The position numbers and the translations under genes were made by a program. Below, piece after piece: positions 1 to 10,015 of a DNA stretch of 17,187 nt (within the stretch, counting starts at the first letter, position 1; each line of letters opens with the position of its first letter). Under the pieces are notes generated by a model. It saw only the letters and a program-made list of their open reading frames with translations, was not told the DNA's origin and searched no databases. The stretch lies in assembly GCA_034696485.1 (NCBI GenBank), contig JAQIWT010000612.1, positions 1 through 17,187 on the forward strand, in the 5' to 3' direction. This stretch comes from Isohypsibius dastychi. Its lineage: Eukaryota > Tardigrada > Eutardigrada > Parachela > Isohypsibiidae.

Positions 1-3000
1 TCGCCTTCTCCGTTCATCTTCAGTCACACTCATGTTTCGCCCACTTCAATACCAGATTCCCGTGCTTCCGGTAAGAATCGAACTTGCTGTAGAGCTGCAT
101 TGCATTCAAGGTTCGACAAATGATCTTTCTGGTCTTATATTATGGAACTGTGTGAAATTCATAATTAAAACAGATTCGAAAAAATCAATAATTACAAGAA
201 TAACCCAATCTGGTTATTTTAGAATCTGGATCCGAAAAACGGCGTGGGAGAGTTTCACATAAAATTCAGCAGCTCCTTGCAACGTTAAAGAAACCACGAC
301 GGAAGAATCTGGAGGAATATTTTGAGGATGATGATGTGGAACTGGAAAGTACGAAGAATCCTTACACAAAATAACCAGAATCACAGTTTTTCGGTTTTTA
401 AAAACGGTGTGATTTTCTAGTTGTCGCTTCGAGCTTGAACGTTGATGCCCCGAAACCGGAAGGAAATCTTACTGGACCGTTCATAACGGATGCCGTACCG
501 GTAAAATGACCGATTTGTTTTTATTCATCATTCAGTTTCTTTTGCTGTTTTGATTTGTGCTGACTTTAAATTACCATCCATATTTTCAGACGCCATCAAA
601 CGCGTTTTCGTCGCTGGAAAACGCTTTATGGCAACATGCACGAATATTCCCTAAAGCTCCCGCATTCACGGTTGTCGATTCAAATGGCCGTCTAGCGCCC
701 AACTTGACTTATGGTGGGACTTGTTCGATTTCATGTTTCCTGACTTGACGGATCTTGTTCCAGGAAAATTGTTGAGCCGTAGTCAGCGGGTCTGTTATAA
801 TTTATTGAACAAAACCAGCCAGCGAGATGGGACCTTGAAAATCAAACCTGGTGACAGAGTAAGGCAAACATTTTAAGAAAAGATTTTCCGTAATTCTGAT
901 ACAGAAATTCCGGTGAATTCGATGTTCATGTATTGTTTGTAATTTTTTATTACTGCTCAGTTTATGTAAATGATATCGTTTCAATGTTTGGTTTCAGGTG
1001 GCTCTTGTTTTCCCGAATTCGGATCCCATTTCTTTCGTGACGGCATTTTATGGATGTCTGATGGCTGGTGTTATTCCGGTGATGATCGAAGTTCCAGCCA
1101 GCAAGCGGGTATATTTTAGGAGTGACGTTCCGAAAAACATTAATTCGAGAATGTCGTTTATGAGACTCATCGTGATGTTTTTCCAGAAAACAATGTTTTA
1201 AAAAAACTTTTTTTGGTTCTGACTTTTTTAGTTCATACTCTCTCCCTTTGATCTCCGGAATATTGTGTTTTAAACTATTCTGCTTTTAGGATGCTGGTTG
1301 CCAGCAAGTAGGATTTTTACTCGGAAGCTGCAATGTCAAACTTGTTCTCACTTCTGAAACGTGCTTCAAAAGTCTTCCCAAAACGCCTTCTAACGAAGTG
1401 GTCGCTTTCAAAGGCTGGCCGCCAATTCAGTGGCTCATCACGACCAATCTCCCAAAACCTCCTAGCAGTTGGGAACCACCTGGCCGGATACCGGAAGACA
1501 ACCCTGCTTATATTGAATATACTTGTGATCGAGATGGGACCGGTAGTGTCTTGGGAGTAACTGTCTCAAGACGTAATATGATCAACCACTGTAAAGCCTT
1601 GACTTCTGCTTGCTCATATGCCGATGGTGAAGTGATGATCTGTGTTGTGGACTTCAAACGGGATGTCGGATTGTGGCATGCGATTCTCACGGTTAGTCGC
1701 CCAGATTGTCCAAGACATCCAGCGTGGTTTGTTTTCTAGGTTGTGTGTATGACATCTAATTTAGAAGTCTCTTGTGCGAACCCTGTTCCTGACCGTTAAT
1801 TTCTGCTTTTATTTCAGAGTGTCTATAACCGACTGCACGTTATATGCATTCCTTACTCTCTTCTCAAAGTCAGTCCGGGGTCATGGCTGTTGATGATTAC
1901 TAAATTCCGTGCCGCTATCGCGGTTGTCAAGTCGAGAGATCTGCATTGGGGTGTTCTTGCTCAACGGGATCATCGGGATGTGAATCTATCGCAGTTGCGG
2001 ATGCTCCTGATTGCTGATGGAGCCAATCCATGTAAGACCTAGGGATACGGCATGTTTCAATGCCAAACTCATGCCGTATAGCTTTCACTACTCAGAATTG
2101 AGAGAGAGACTGAATTTACATCGACCTGAACTTTGAACTCGAACCACCGAATTTTTTTCTTAAGAATATCCGTTTCTTGGACAACGTATGTTCTGGGTTC
2201 CATATGTCGATGTTGCAGGGTCGCTGACATCATGTGATCAATTCCTGAATGTCTTTGCCTGCAAGGGTCTCCGTCCGGATGCGATCTGTCCATGTGCCTC
2301 TTCATCAGAAGCTCTGACTGTAGCAATAAGGCGGCCTGGAGGAGCTCAGGCTACTTCAACCGGAAGGGGCGTCTTATCGATGATTGGATTAAGTTATGGT
2401 GTTATTCGTGTCGATAATGATAACAGTCTGACGTCGTTGACGCTACAAGACTGCGGTCGCCCTCTTTGCGATAGTGAGTACTATTTTTTCAACTTTGCTA
2501 TCGACCTTGCCCTTTGCTTGGCGAATCAGGCAAACTTGGCCTCTTTTGTTGACGCTAGACAAATAACTGCTTGACCGAGTCATGGTAGTACTGATACTTG
2601 TAATAACAGATTATCATATTTATATGAATTATTGGTTTCCGATATGAGTCGAAAATATAATTTTGAAAAAACTTCAGAATAGTGACTGGGTTTTTTTGCA
2701 GCCGCGCTCTTGATTTTGAAAGTTGAAGGATCGCCATTCGTGTGTCGCACGGATGAGATCGGCGAGATTTGCCTGCATTCATCATACAGTGGCTCAAGCT
2801 ATTGGGGGTTAGATGGGCTGAGCTCTTCCGTTTTCAAGGTAAGCTGTCGCCACTCGGCTTTACTCCGCTAATCAGTTCTTCATTCTTTTGCCTTTTTCTG
2901 ATCAGGTTCAACCATTGAACCCTGATGGAACTGCTTTCTCCAACAAGCCTTATGTCCGAACGGGATTACTTGGATTTCTCGGCCCGGTGAGTATCTTGGT

Positions 3001-6000
3001 AAAATTTTCTTAACATTAGAATTGGGTTGTCTGTCGGTTCTTGAAGTTGGTGCTTTTTTTCCATATGTTGTGAATTCATGTTCTGAGTGGGTCTCTCTTA
3101 ACAGGGTGGATTGGTGTTTGTTTCCGGTAGCCGGCAAGGCCTTCTTCAAGTGAGCGGAAGAAAGCATAGCACCGATGATATCATCGCGACAATACTGGCT
3201 GTTGAGCCTATGAAATTCATCTTCCGTGGGCGGTGAGTACCTGTGCGAAAAAAGCTACGGTAGGGTATACCCCTTCAAAAAAAATCGAAGTAGCATTTCA
3301 GTATTTTCTCGAATTGTTCGCGAAAATTGTTCTATCTCTAAATATTGTTATCTGTGTTACAGTATCGCCGTGTTTTCCATCAAAGTTCTTCGGGATGAAC
3401 GGATTTGCGTGATTGCTGAACAGCGCCCAGAGTGCGCAGAAGACGAGAGTTTCCAGTGGATGAGTCGGGTTTTACAAGCTGTCGATAGCATCCATCAAGT
3501 CGGAATCTACTGTCTAGCTCTCGTTCTGCCGAATCATTTACCCAAAGTAGAGAAACCTAGTTATCCACCATTTCCGTTCAGTTTGGCATGTTTGTTTTAT
3601 TACAGACATCACTTGGGGGAATTCATCTGACAGAGACTCGGAAACGATTTTTGGAGGGATCACTACATCCGTCGAATGTTCTAATGTGTCCGCATACATG
3701 TGTGACCAATCTACCGAAACCTCGGGAACGACATGCTGATATTGGACCAGCTTCGGTCATGGTTGGTAGTATCGTCCAAGGTGTCCGGTTAGCACAAACG
3801 AAAGGGAGGGATCTGAGTGTGTTGGAGGACAATCCGGAAACCGGCAAGAAGGTATGTTCAGAGTTGTTTTAGAGCAACAAAAAGCTAATGTGTCGTGCAA
3901 ACACGGTGTAAATCAAATGGTCCAATCCCGAGATTGAAAGAAATTCAGTTGACGATGGTTGTGTTAATGTAGAATCAGTTCATTACGGACATTCTGCGAT
4001 GGAGATCATCTGTCTCACCGGAACACGTGTTGTTCACACTGTTGAACTCCAAAGGCATTGCCGTCGGCGGTCTGACCTGCGTCCAACTTCATAAACGAGC
4101 TGAAAGAGTAGCGATGCTGCTTTTGGAGAATTTGGACTGGAATGCCGGAGATTCGGTGGCTCTTGTGTTTCCTCCAGGTAATTCCACACTTCATATACCG
4201 AAATTCAATTTTATTTTCAAAGAATCTCGATTTCTTGGCTGTTGGTAGTTTGGGTCATTCTTTACGTTTCTTGAAGGTTTGGATCTGATCTGTGCGGTTC
4301 ATGCTTGCTTTTATATTGGCATCGTCCCGGTGACCATCCGACCTCCTCAGCCGCGGAATCTAACGACTACTTTGCCAACTGTCAAGATGGTCGTTGATAT
4401 AAGTCGATCTCGCGCTGTTTTGACGACAGGATTTTTCGCCAAATTAATGCGAAGCAAGGTAAATTATTTGAAGTTGATGTCCGAAGAAGAGTAGATGTAT
4501 TTTCCGGTTTTTGAAAGACGCACATACTGTTTTTCGTTTATGTCAAGCATTTGGAATTTTTCTGAATTTGAATGTGTATTGTTTTCGGACTATATTTTTC
4601 CCGCTATTTGCTCATTTTTGCACCCTTAGGAAGCACAGTCAGCGGTGGATGTTAGGACTTGGCCTCCCATCCTTGATTGGGAAGAACAGCCCAGGAACAA
4701 GATCAACCCAACAATCAAAGCCACTTCCGGTGAAAATACGGCTTATCTGGATTTCAGCGTCTCATCCACCGGTGTTCTTGCTGGAGTTAAGGTATATTGC
4801 AGTTCCTACTTATGTGCCGTATTATGTGGGGAAATTTGGAAACAAAAATATTTTCTTGATTGGTGATGGTGGCTCTTCGAGCATTTACGGAATTAGTTTT
4901 GGTTTTTCAGATGTCCCATTCAGCAGTTGCAGCGCTGTGTAGAAGTATGAAGCTGGCCTGTGAATTGTATCCATCCCGCCATATCGTTGTTTGTTTGGAC
5001 CCTTACTGTGGACTCGGCTTTGTTCTATGGACATTAAGCAGGTCAGTAATCAGTATTTGTTGTTAATGGATAATTTTCTTACACCTTCTGTTTTTATTCA
5101 GTGTTTTCTCTGGCCAGCATTCCATTTTGATTCGTAAGTGAAACTTGAGCACCTTTATTCGCAATTTGGACCAAGTGCGGTGTCTTCATTTTAGCACCCG
5201 GTGAAGTTGAACAGAACCCCGCTCTTTGGATCACAACTGGTGAGTTGACTGACTATGCAGATTAGTCGAGATGGCTGCAGTGTGTTCTGACATGTTGAAT
5301 GCTTGCAGTTAGCCAGTATCGAGTTCGGGACACATTTTGCTCATATGGTGTTATCGACATGACAACCCGCGGTCTCGCAGCCTCCGTCTCGGTGCTCAAA
5401 GTAAGGAACACCACAGCTTATTGCAGAATCAGTGTGTCTACTGTATCTTGATGCTTGGTATTGAGGTAGTCCGAAATAATGATTTACATATTGTTGATGT
5501 TACTTCTTTCTTTGAATTAGCTTCAGGTTTTATGTTTGGGTTTGCATCTTGTGATTGAGACCTTCGGTGCTTTCTAGGAGCGCGGAATAAGTCTGGGATG
5601 TGTTCGGACTTGTGTGGTCGTCGCGGAAGAGCGACCGCGAATTTCAACTACTTCATCGTTTACCAAGCTTTTCTCAACGATTGGTCTATGCGCACGTGCC
5701 GTCAGCAGCAGTTTCGGTTGTCGGGTCAACGTCGCAATTTGCCTCCAAGTATGTTGGCCGGAAATTACTTTTCGTCTAATTCGCTTCGTTCTAACGCATT
5801 GTGCTATTCTTTGTAGGGTGTTTCCAGCCCGGATCCAACCAGCGTATACGTGGATATGCGCGCTCTGAGAAACGATCGCGTAACCGTTGTTGAACGAGGT
5901 GAGATATTTGTATAAACTGGAGCTGCAAAGTGGCTTCCCATACATGCCTGGGAGGCGTGTGGTCATCCTTTGGCTCGGTGCTCTCAATACTGTATGGCGG

Positions 6001-7137
6001 TTTTTAGGTGACAAACTGAGTAGTGTTAGGGAACTGAAAGCTTTCTTTCGACGAGATCGCATACTATATAATATGACCATGTTTATTGCGGTATGATTTA
6101 GGTTTGATATTGTTCCAGGCGCCCCTCATAGCTTATGTCTGATGGAGTCGGGTAAGCTTCTTCCTGGAACAAAAGTTGTTATCGCCAATCCTGACACAAA
6201 AGGACAATGTGGCGATTCGCATTTGGGTGAAGTAAGTCCTGATTCTTCTTTCCACCGTGGTGCCTTCCGTCACTTAACAAATTGTGAGGGATTTGATTCG
6301 AACTGTGTTCGTAGATCTGGATTAACAGTCCGTTCAACTCACTTGGCTACTACAGCACTTATGGGGGAATCAGTGGAGGTGATAACAACATGTCCAGTGA
6401 CCATTTCAATGCACGACTTATAAACGGAGACACTAAAACCAAATATGCTCGCACTGGGTACTTGGGTTTTCTGCGAAGAACGGAAGCTATTGGCCCAGAA
6501 GGAGGTGAGGGAAAACCAAAACCATGTGGTTAGGTTGATTCTAGGGTTTATGCGTTGTTACAGAGCCACACGACGCAATCTTTGTGGTTGGGGCATTGGA
6601 TGAGACGATTGTTCTTCGAGGAATGCGATTCCATCCGATCGATATTGAGAACTCAGTCCTGAGAGCAGATAAGCGGATCAATGAATGGTGAGCGAAAATG
6701 GTCTCACAGTGTCTGTGGTGACCGGTGGTTAATTATTCTAATTGGATTTCTCAGCGCGATATTTTCATGGACAAACTTACTGGTTGTTGCGGTCGAACTG
6801 AATGGTCCAGATGGTGAAGCATTGGACCTGATCCCAATTGTGACCAATGTGGTGTTGGAAGATCACCATTTGGTTGTCGGTATCGTTGTTGTTGGTAAGA
6901 ATTGAGCAGAACTTTATACAAGCGATCCGAATGTGATTGAATGCCTTGGTTCCTTTAGCTGATTTGGGAACCGTCCCAATAAATTCACGTGGTGAGAAAC
7001 AACGGTGAGTTTCAATTTGGATTGATTACTGCAATACATGTTGAACTGCTGGTTTTTTTCTTCCGTTTAGAATGCATTTGCGCGACAGCTTTCTGGCCGA
7101 CTTGCTCGATCCCGTTTATGTGGCATATAATATGTAG
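1..7137 (+). CDS. DIP2: DIP2 (disco-interacting protein 2) orthologue, 3' part, about 29 exons
   Basis: DIP2 proteins carry two AMP-binding (adenylate-forming, FAAL-like) domains and are linked to neuronal development and diacylglycerol metabolism. Exons: 24(or upstream)-70, 223-348, 421-500, 590-713, 764-858, 998-1108, 1290-1691, 1818-2031, 2219-2473, 2702-2838, 2906-2986, 3105-3232, 3363-3546, 3606-3851, 3973-4177, 4277-4458, 4630-4791, 4911-5041, 5102-5133, 5195-5239, 5309-5400, 5578-5748, 5817-5898, 6119-6231, 6315-6504, 6564-6687, 6755-6894, 6959-7004, 7071-7137. Joined, they read about 1,336 residues without a stop. Family blocks are clear: VALVFPN, CPCASS, AVEPMKF, EQRP, SFQWMSRVLQA, CPHTCVTNLPKPR, SFGCRVN, YVDMRALR, and a C-terminus ending VYVAYNM. 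Domain 1 spans roughly residues 90-680 and domain 2 roughly 745-1336. The frame is also open from base 1, so the first exon may extend upstream. The N-terminal region (about 200 residues with the DMAP1-binding domain in relatives) is outside the window. Every inferred intron is GT-AG. Confidence 0.96.
2045..2079. repeat. Perfect 10-bp inverted repeat in a DIP2 intron
   Basis: Arms ATACGGCATG (2045-2054) and CATGCCGTAT (2070-2079) are exact reverse complements around a 15-nt spacer. They sit just inside the intron 2032-2218, so the pre-mRNA could form a hairpin close to the 5' splice site. No function is known. Confidence 0.6.
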
Positions 7138-7720
7138 AGGTTTTCCTGATGGATTACTCTATTTTTGTTTCACCCCCTTTCTGTGATAATCCATTCTGAT
7201 TCTGAATTTTCAACAAATGATTTAAAGCTCCTTCTTGTTTGACCTTCGCTTTTTATCGCCTGTTCCCGTATTTATCTGTTTTAGTTTGTTAGGATGGTGT
7301 TTTATTCCCGCTATTTGAGATGGTATTCTGAATGAAAAGAGCTTTGTCACCAGGTGTAAGGATTTGGGTAGTTTGTCAAAGCCTGAACATCTTGGGTATG
7401 AGATGATGCCTGTTCTTGACTTGTGCAGTCACTTGGATTTGCACACACTTTTCACTTCTGAACTTTCTGATAGTCTCCCCCTCCACCCCCAATCAATGTC
7501 ATCACGCTTCTGCTCTCGTACTAGACTTCCTCATGATTTGTGAGGTGAGGTGTCAGATCGGACAAAGACCCATTTCATGAACCAGTGTTAACACTTCATG
7601 TTTGATAAGTTGTAGCTGGTAACACAACAATCCTGCAGAGCTGCCCACGAAAAGCTTTCTCTCGCTCGTTTCCTCGAAATCAAAAAATATCGGCTTTGAA
7701 ACTGTCTGTGTAGTTGTAAG
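7138..7720 (+). other. DIP2 3' flank and 5' flank of the SLC6 pseudogene
   Basis: No gene is seen here. The first part should be DIP2 3' UTR; no AATAAA hexamer is visible close after the stop. From about 7240 the sequence matches the flank of the second SLC6 copy (from about 11985), so the duplication border lies about 100 bases after the DIP2 stop. The best-conserved non-coding block is 7515-7569, matching 12319-12373. The counterpart of the possible alternative first exon of copy B starts with an ATG at 7294 but has a stop after 13 codons and no matching donor. Confidence 0.6.
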
Positions 7721-9586
7721 ATGAACTGGTTCTGTCGCTTTGCGGCGAGTGTATAGAAAAGGACATGAGATTAACCGATTTAGATCATGACTCAACAGTA
7801 TCTGATGCTTTAGCCTACGTGGATATCCCCATCTGAAGCGAAGGTCGCAGGAAAGCTGAACCAGGATGGATCAGTCACTAACCCCCCGCGGACAAAATAG
7901 TGGAAGAATCGGTTCACCTAGAACGTGGTCAGTGGGGAAGCCGTGTACAGTTCTTCCTATCCTGCGTCGGTCTATCAGTCGGACTTGGGAATGTATGGCG
8001 ATTCCCCTTATCTACATCTGTAGGTAGATTATCAGAATGGCGGAGGTGGGTCACTTAAGACAGTTGGTGATTGAACTATGTTGGACGAAATTTGACAAGG
8101 TGCATTTCTGATACAATATTTCATCATCCTCTTCCTGGTCGGCAAGCCAGTCTACTTGATGGAATTGGCGCTCGGTCAATATGCAAGTCTTGGGGCTTGG
8201 ACCGCATTCCGCCGCATGTGCCCCATTTTCAGCGGTCTCGGTGTTGCAATGTGTGGCCTGATCGATTGTATTTACTAAAGTGCGTAGTCCGCTCACTTTA
8301 CTGACCAATGACCGTTAAAAACTGTTTACTCAGACGTCATCATGTCATACACTATAATCTGTATGGCAGCTGTATGCAAGTCTATGTTTCTTGGCCTACC
8401 GTTAACCTGGGATACATGTGACCCCCAACGGGCTGATTATTGGTGCTTCGTTCGAGGAACCGCATTTTCGGGGGGAAATAAGACGTTGTACACTGTACCT
8501 GTTTTGGACTTTGGCTTACTTAGATTATGTGGAAGATGTGAGGATGCAGCCAAGTCCAGAACAATACTTTAATTGGTCAGCAGAACAAGGTGACTTTGCA
8601 TCTGAACGCTGACCGTTTAAATCTTACTTGTACCGGGTAGAGATGTCTTGCAAAAAGAGGCAGTCGGAATGAACTATTCGCTGGAGGAACCTGGACCGGT
8701 CATCTGGCAGCTCTGTTTGGGAGTCAAAATTTTAGCATTTGTGGCATACCCCGAAGCTCTCGCTGGACTTCCCATACCCCACTTATGGGCCATACTTTTC
8801 TTTTTCATGTACGTTCAAAATTCCCTGTATGCTCTTGTGCAGACCACTGTTAGTCACTTCCATTTAGGCTGTTTATCCTTGATTTGGACTCTCAGGTTGG
8901 TATGGTGACCTTTTGCTCCAAAAACGCGAGGAATAACCGATTGTTCTCACTTTGAATCAATGGAAAAAGCCTTGAGTGCTATTTATGATGAGTATCCACA
9001 CCTACGAGCTCGGAAGCCACTCGTAACCGGGTTGGCTTGCATTTTCTGTTTCATCCTTGCATTGCCCTGCCTACCTCATGTAATTTTGACACTCTTTAGT
9101 GAACTTTTGAATTCTGATTGAAAGGTGTTTTTACAGGGTGGAATATACGTGAGTCGTTTAACAAGAGACAAACTTTACTTATGACATCTTGATCTTTTAC
9201 TTGATAAGGTCATCGATTTGATGGACACATACGGTATCGTTCACAATCTTCCCTAGCTGACACACGATTAATGGATTCTTTGAAGGGGTTGGGTTCGCTG
9301 TATGTAAAGTGCTGATCGCATTCTTTGAGATCGTCGCTGTATTCTTGGGGGTATAGGATGACGTTTGATGGACAATATCCAGCTGATGATGCAATATGTG
9401 CCGTCATTGTATTTCCGCTGCTGTTGGCTCATCATCGCGCCACTTGTCCTCCTTGTAATACTTACTCCATTTCCAAACGATTTCTCATATAACTCTCTGT
9501 CCTTAAGTACATTTTTGTTTATTCACTGGTCGACTACAAGGCGTTCACAACCAATGGGAACTATCCAGTCAGGGGTGACGTCGTCG
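7721..9586 (+). pseudogene. SLC6 neurotransmitter/amino-acid transporter, dead copy A
   Basis: Exon relics match the live copy B: 7721-7744, 7814-8045, 8100-8279, 8334-8575, 8641-about 8720 fused to a later exon ending 8808, then 8868-8895, 8951-9079, 9137-9148, 9209-9233, 9286-9454 and 9508-9586. Lesions: in-frame TAG at 7898-7900 in exon 2; an insertion near 8006-8030 that breaks the frame after the TM1 motif; TAA at 8276-8278 where B has a Tyr codon; TTCTCAC in place of TTCTCAG at 8949-8950, destroying the acceptor before exon 14; a frame-breaking TAG at 9354-9356; loss of TM4 to TM7 coding exons; and no relics of the last two exons. Exon 1 is followed by GCGAGT where B has GTAAGT. Such damage excludes a full-length transporter. 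A transcribed non-coding or truncated product cannot be ruled out. Confidence 0.93.
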
Positions 9587-10015
9587 GTTGAAAAAAATTG
9601 AGCAGGTTGATTTCTTACTTGATGGCTCCGTTATCAGAAACTGCACGATACAAAGCGGTGTGACGCATTTGCTGTTGAGAAGCCTGACTACCTTTTGTAA
9701 ACCTTGAGCCTAAAGTAGAAAAACGGGTGATGGAGGAGGATGACACACCGAATTAAGAGACCACAACGTTGCTCCGATTGTCTAAAGTAAGACTTAGAGG
9801 GTTTAATCGTGCCGTACCTGAATGTTGTCTGTTTACGTCACGGAGAATCCAAGCGGCACGATTAAGGCTGATTTATTTTCGTCTCTGCGCCCGGCTGGCG
9901 CTGCTTTTTGGATGAAGTCACACTATATTGAACCCAGCCAGAAACGTTCTCTACACAAAAATTTAGGTTCATTTTGCATACAACCCGTCTAATCACTCGA
10001 ATCCCCAATCTTTCT
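9587..10015 (+). other. Intergenic stretch between SLC6 pseudogene and four-helix gene
   Basis: No gene is seen. The counterparts of the last two SLC6 exons are absent here. The stretch contains the 12-bp inverted repeat described separately. Its right end, from about 9880, weakly matches about 16205-16364 in unit B (shared blocks near CGTCTCTGCG, AACGTT and ATTTTGCA), which supports this region being part of the duplicated unit and probably the promoter region of the small gene. Confidence 0.5.
9803..9865. repeat. Perfect 12-bp inverted repeat with 39-nt loop
   Basis: TTAATCGTGCCG (9803-9814) and CGGCACGATTAA (9854-9865) are exact reverse complements separated by 39 nt. I see no clear counterpart in the matching interval of unit B. 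It may be the ends of a very small non-autonomous insertion or a structured element. No flanking target-site duplication is evident by eye. Confidence 0.6.

Noticed and set aside
32-262. Open frame beginning ATG at 32
   Set aside because: The DIP2 frame in this stretch is a different one; it joins 24-70 to 223-348 through GT-AG borders, and this frame runs across the intron.
5574-6080. 168-codon minus-strand open frame
   Set aside because: It lies antisense to DIP2 exons 5578-5748 and 5817-5898 and their introns and shows no recognisable motif; it is a shadow of the coding strand.
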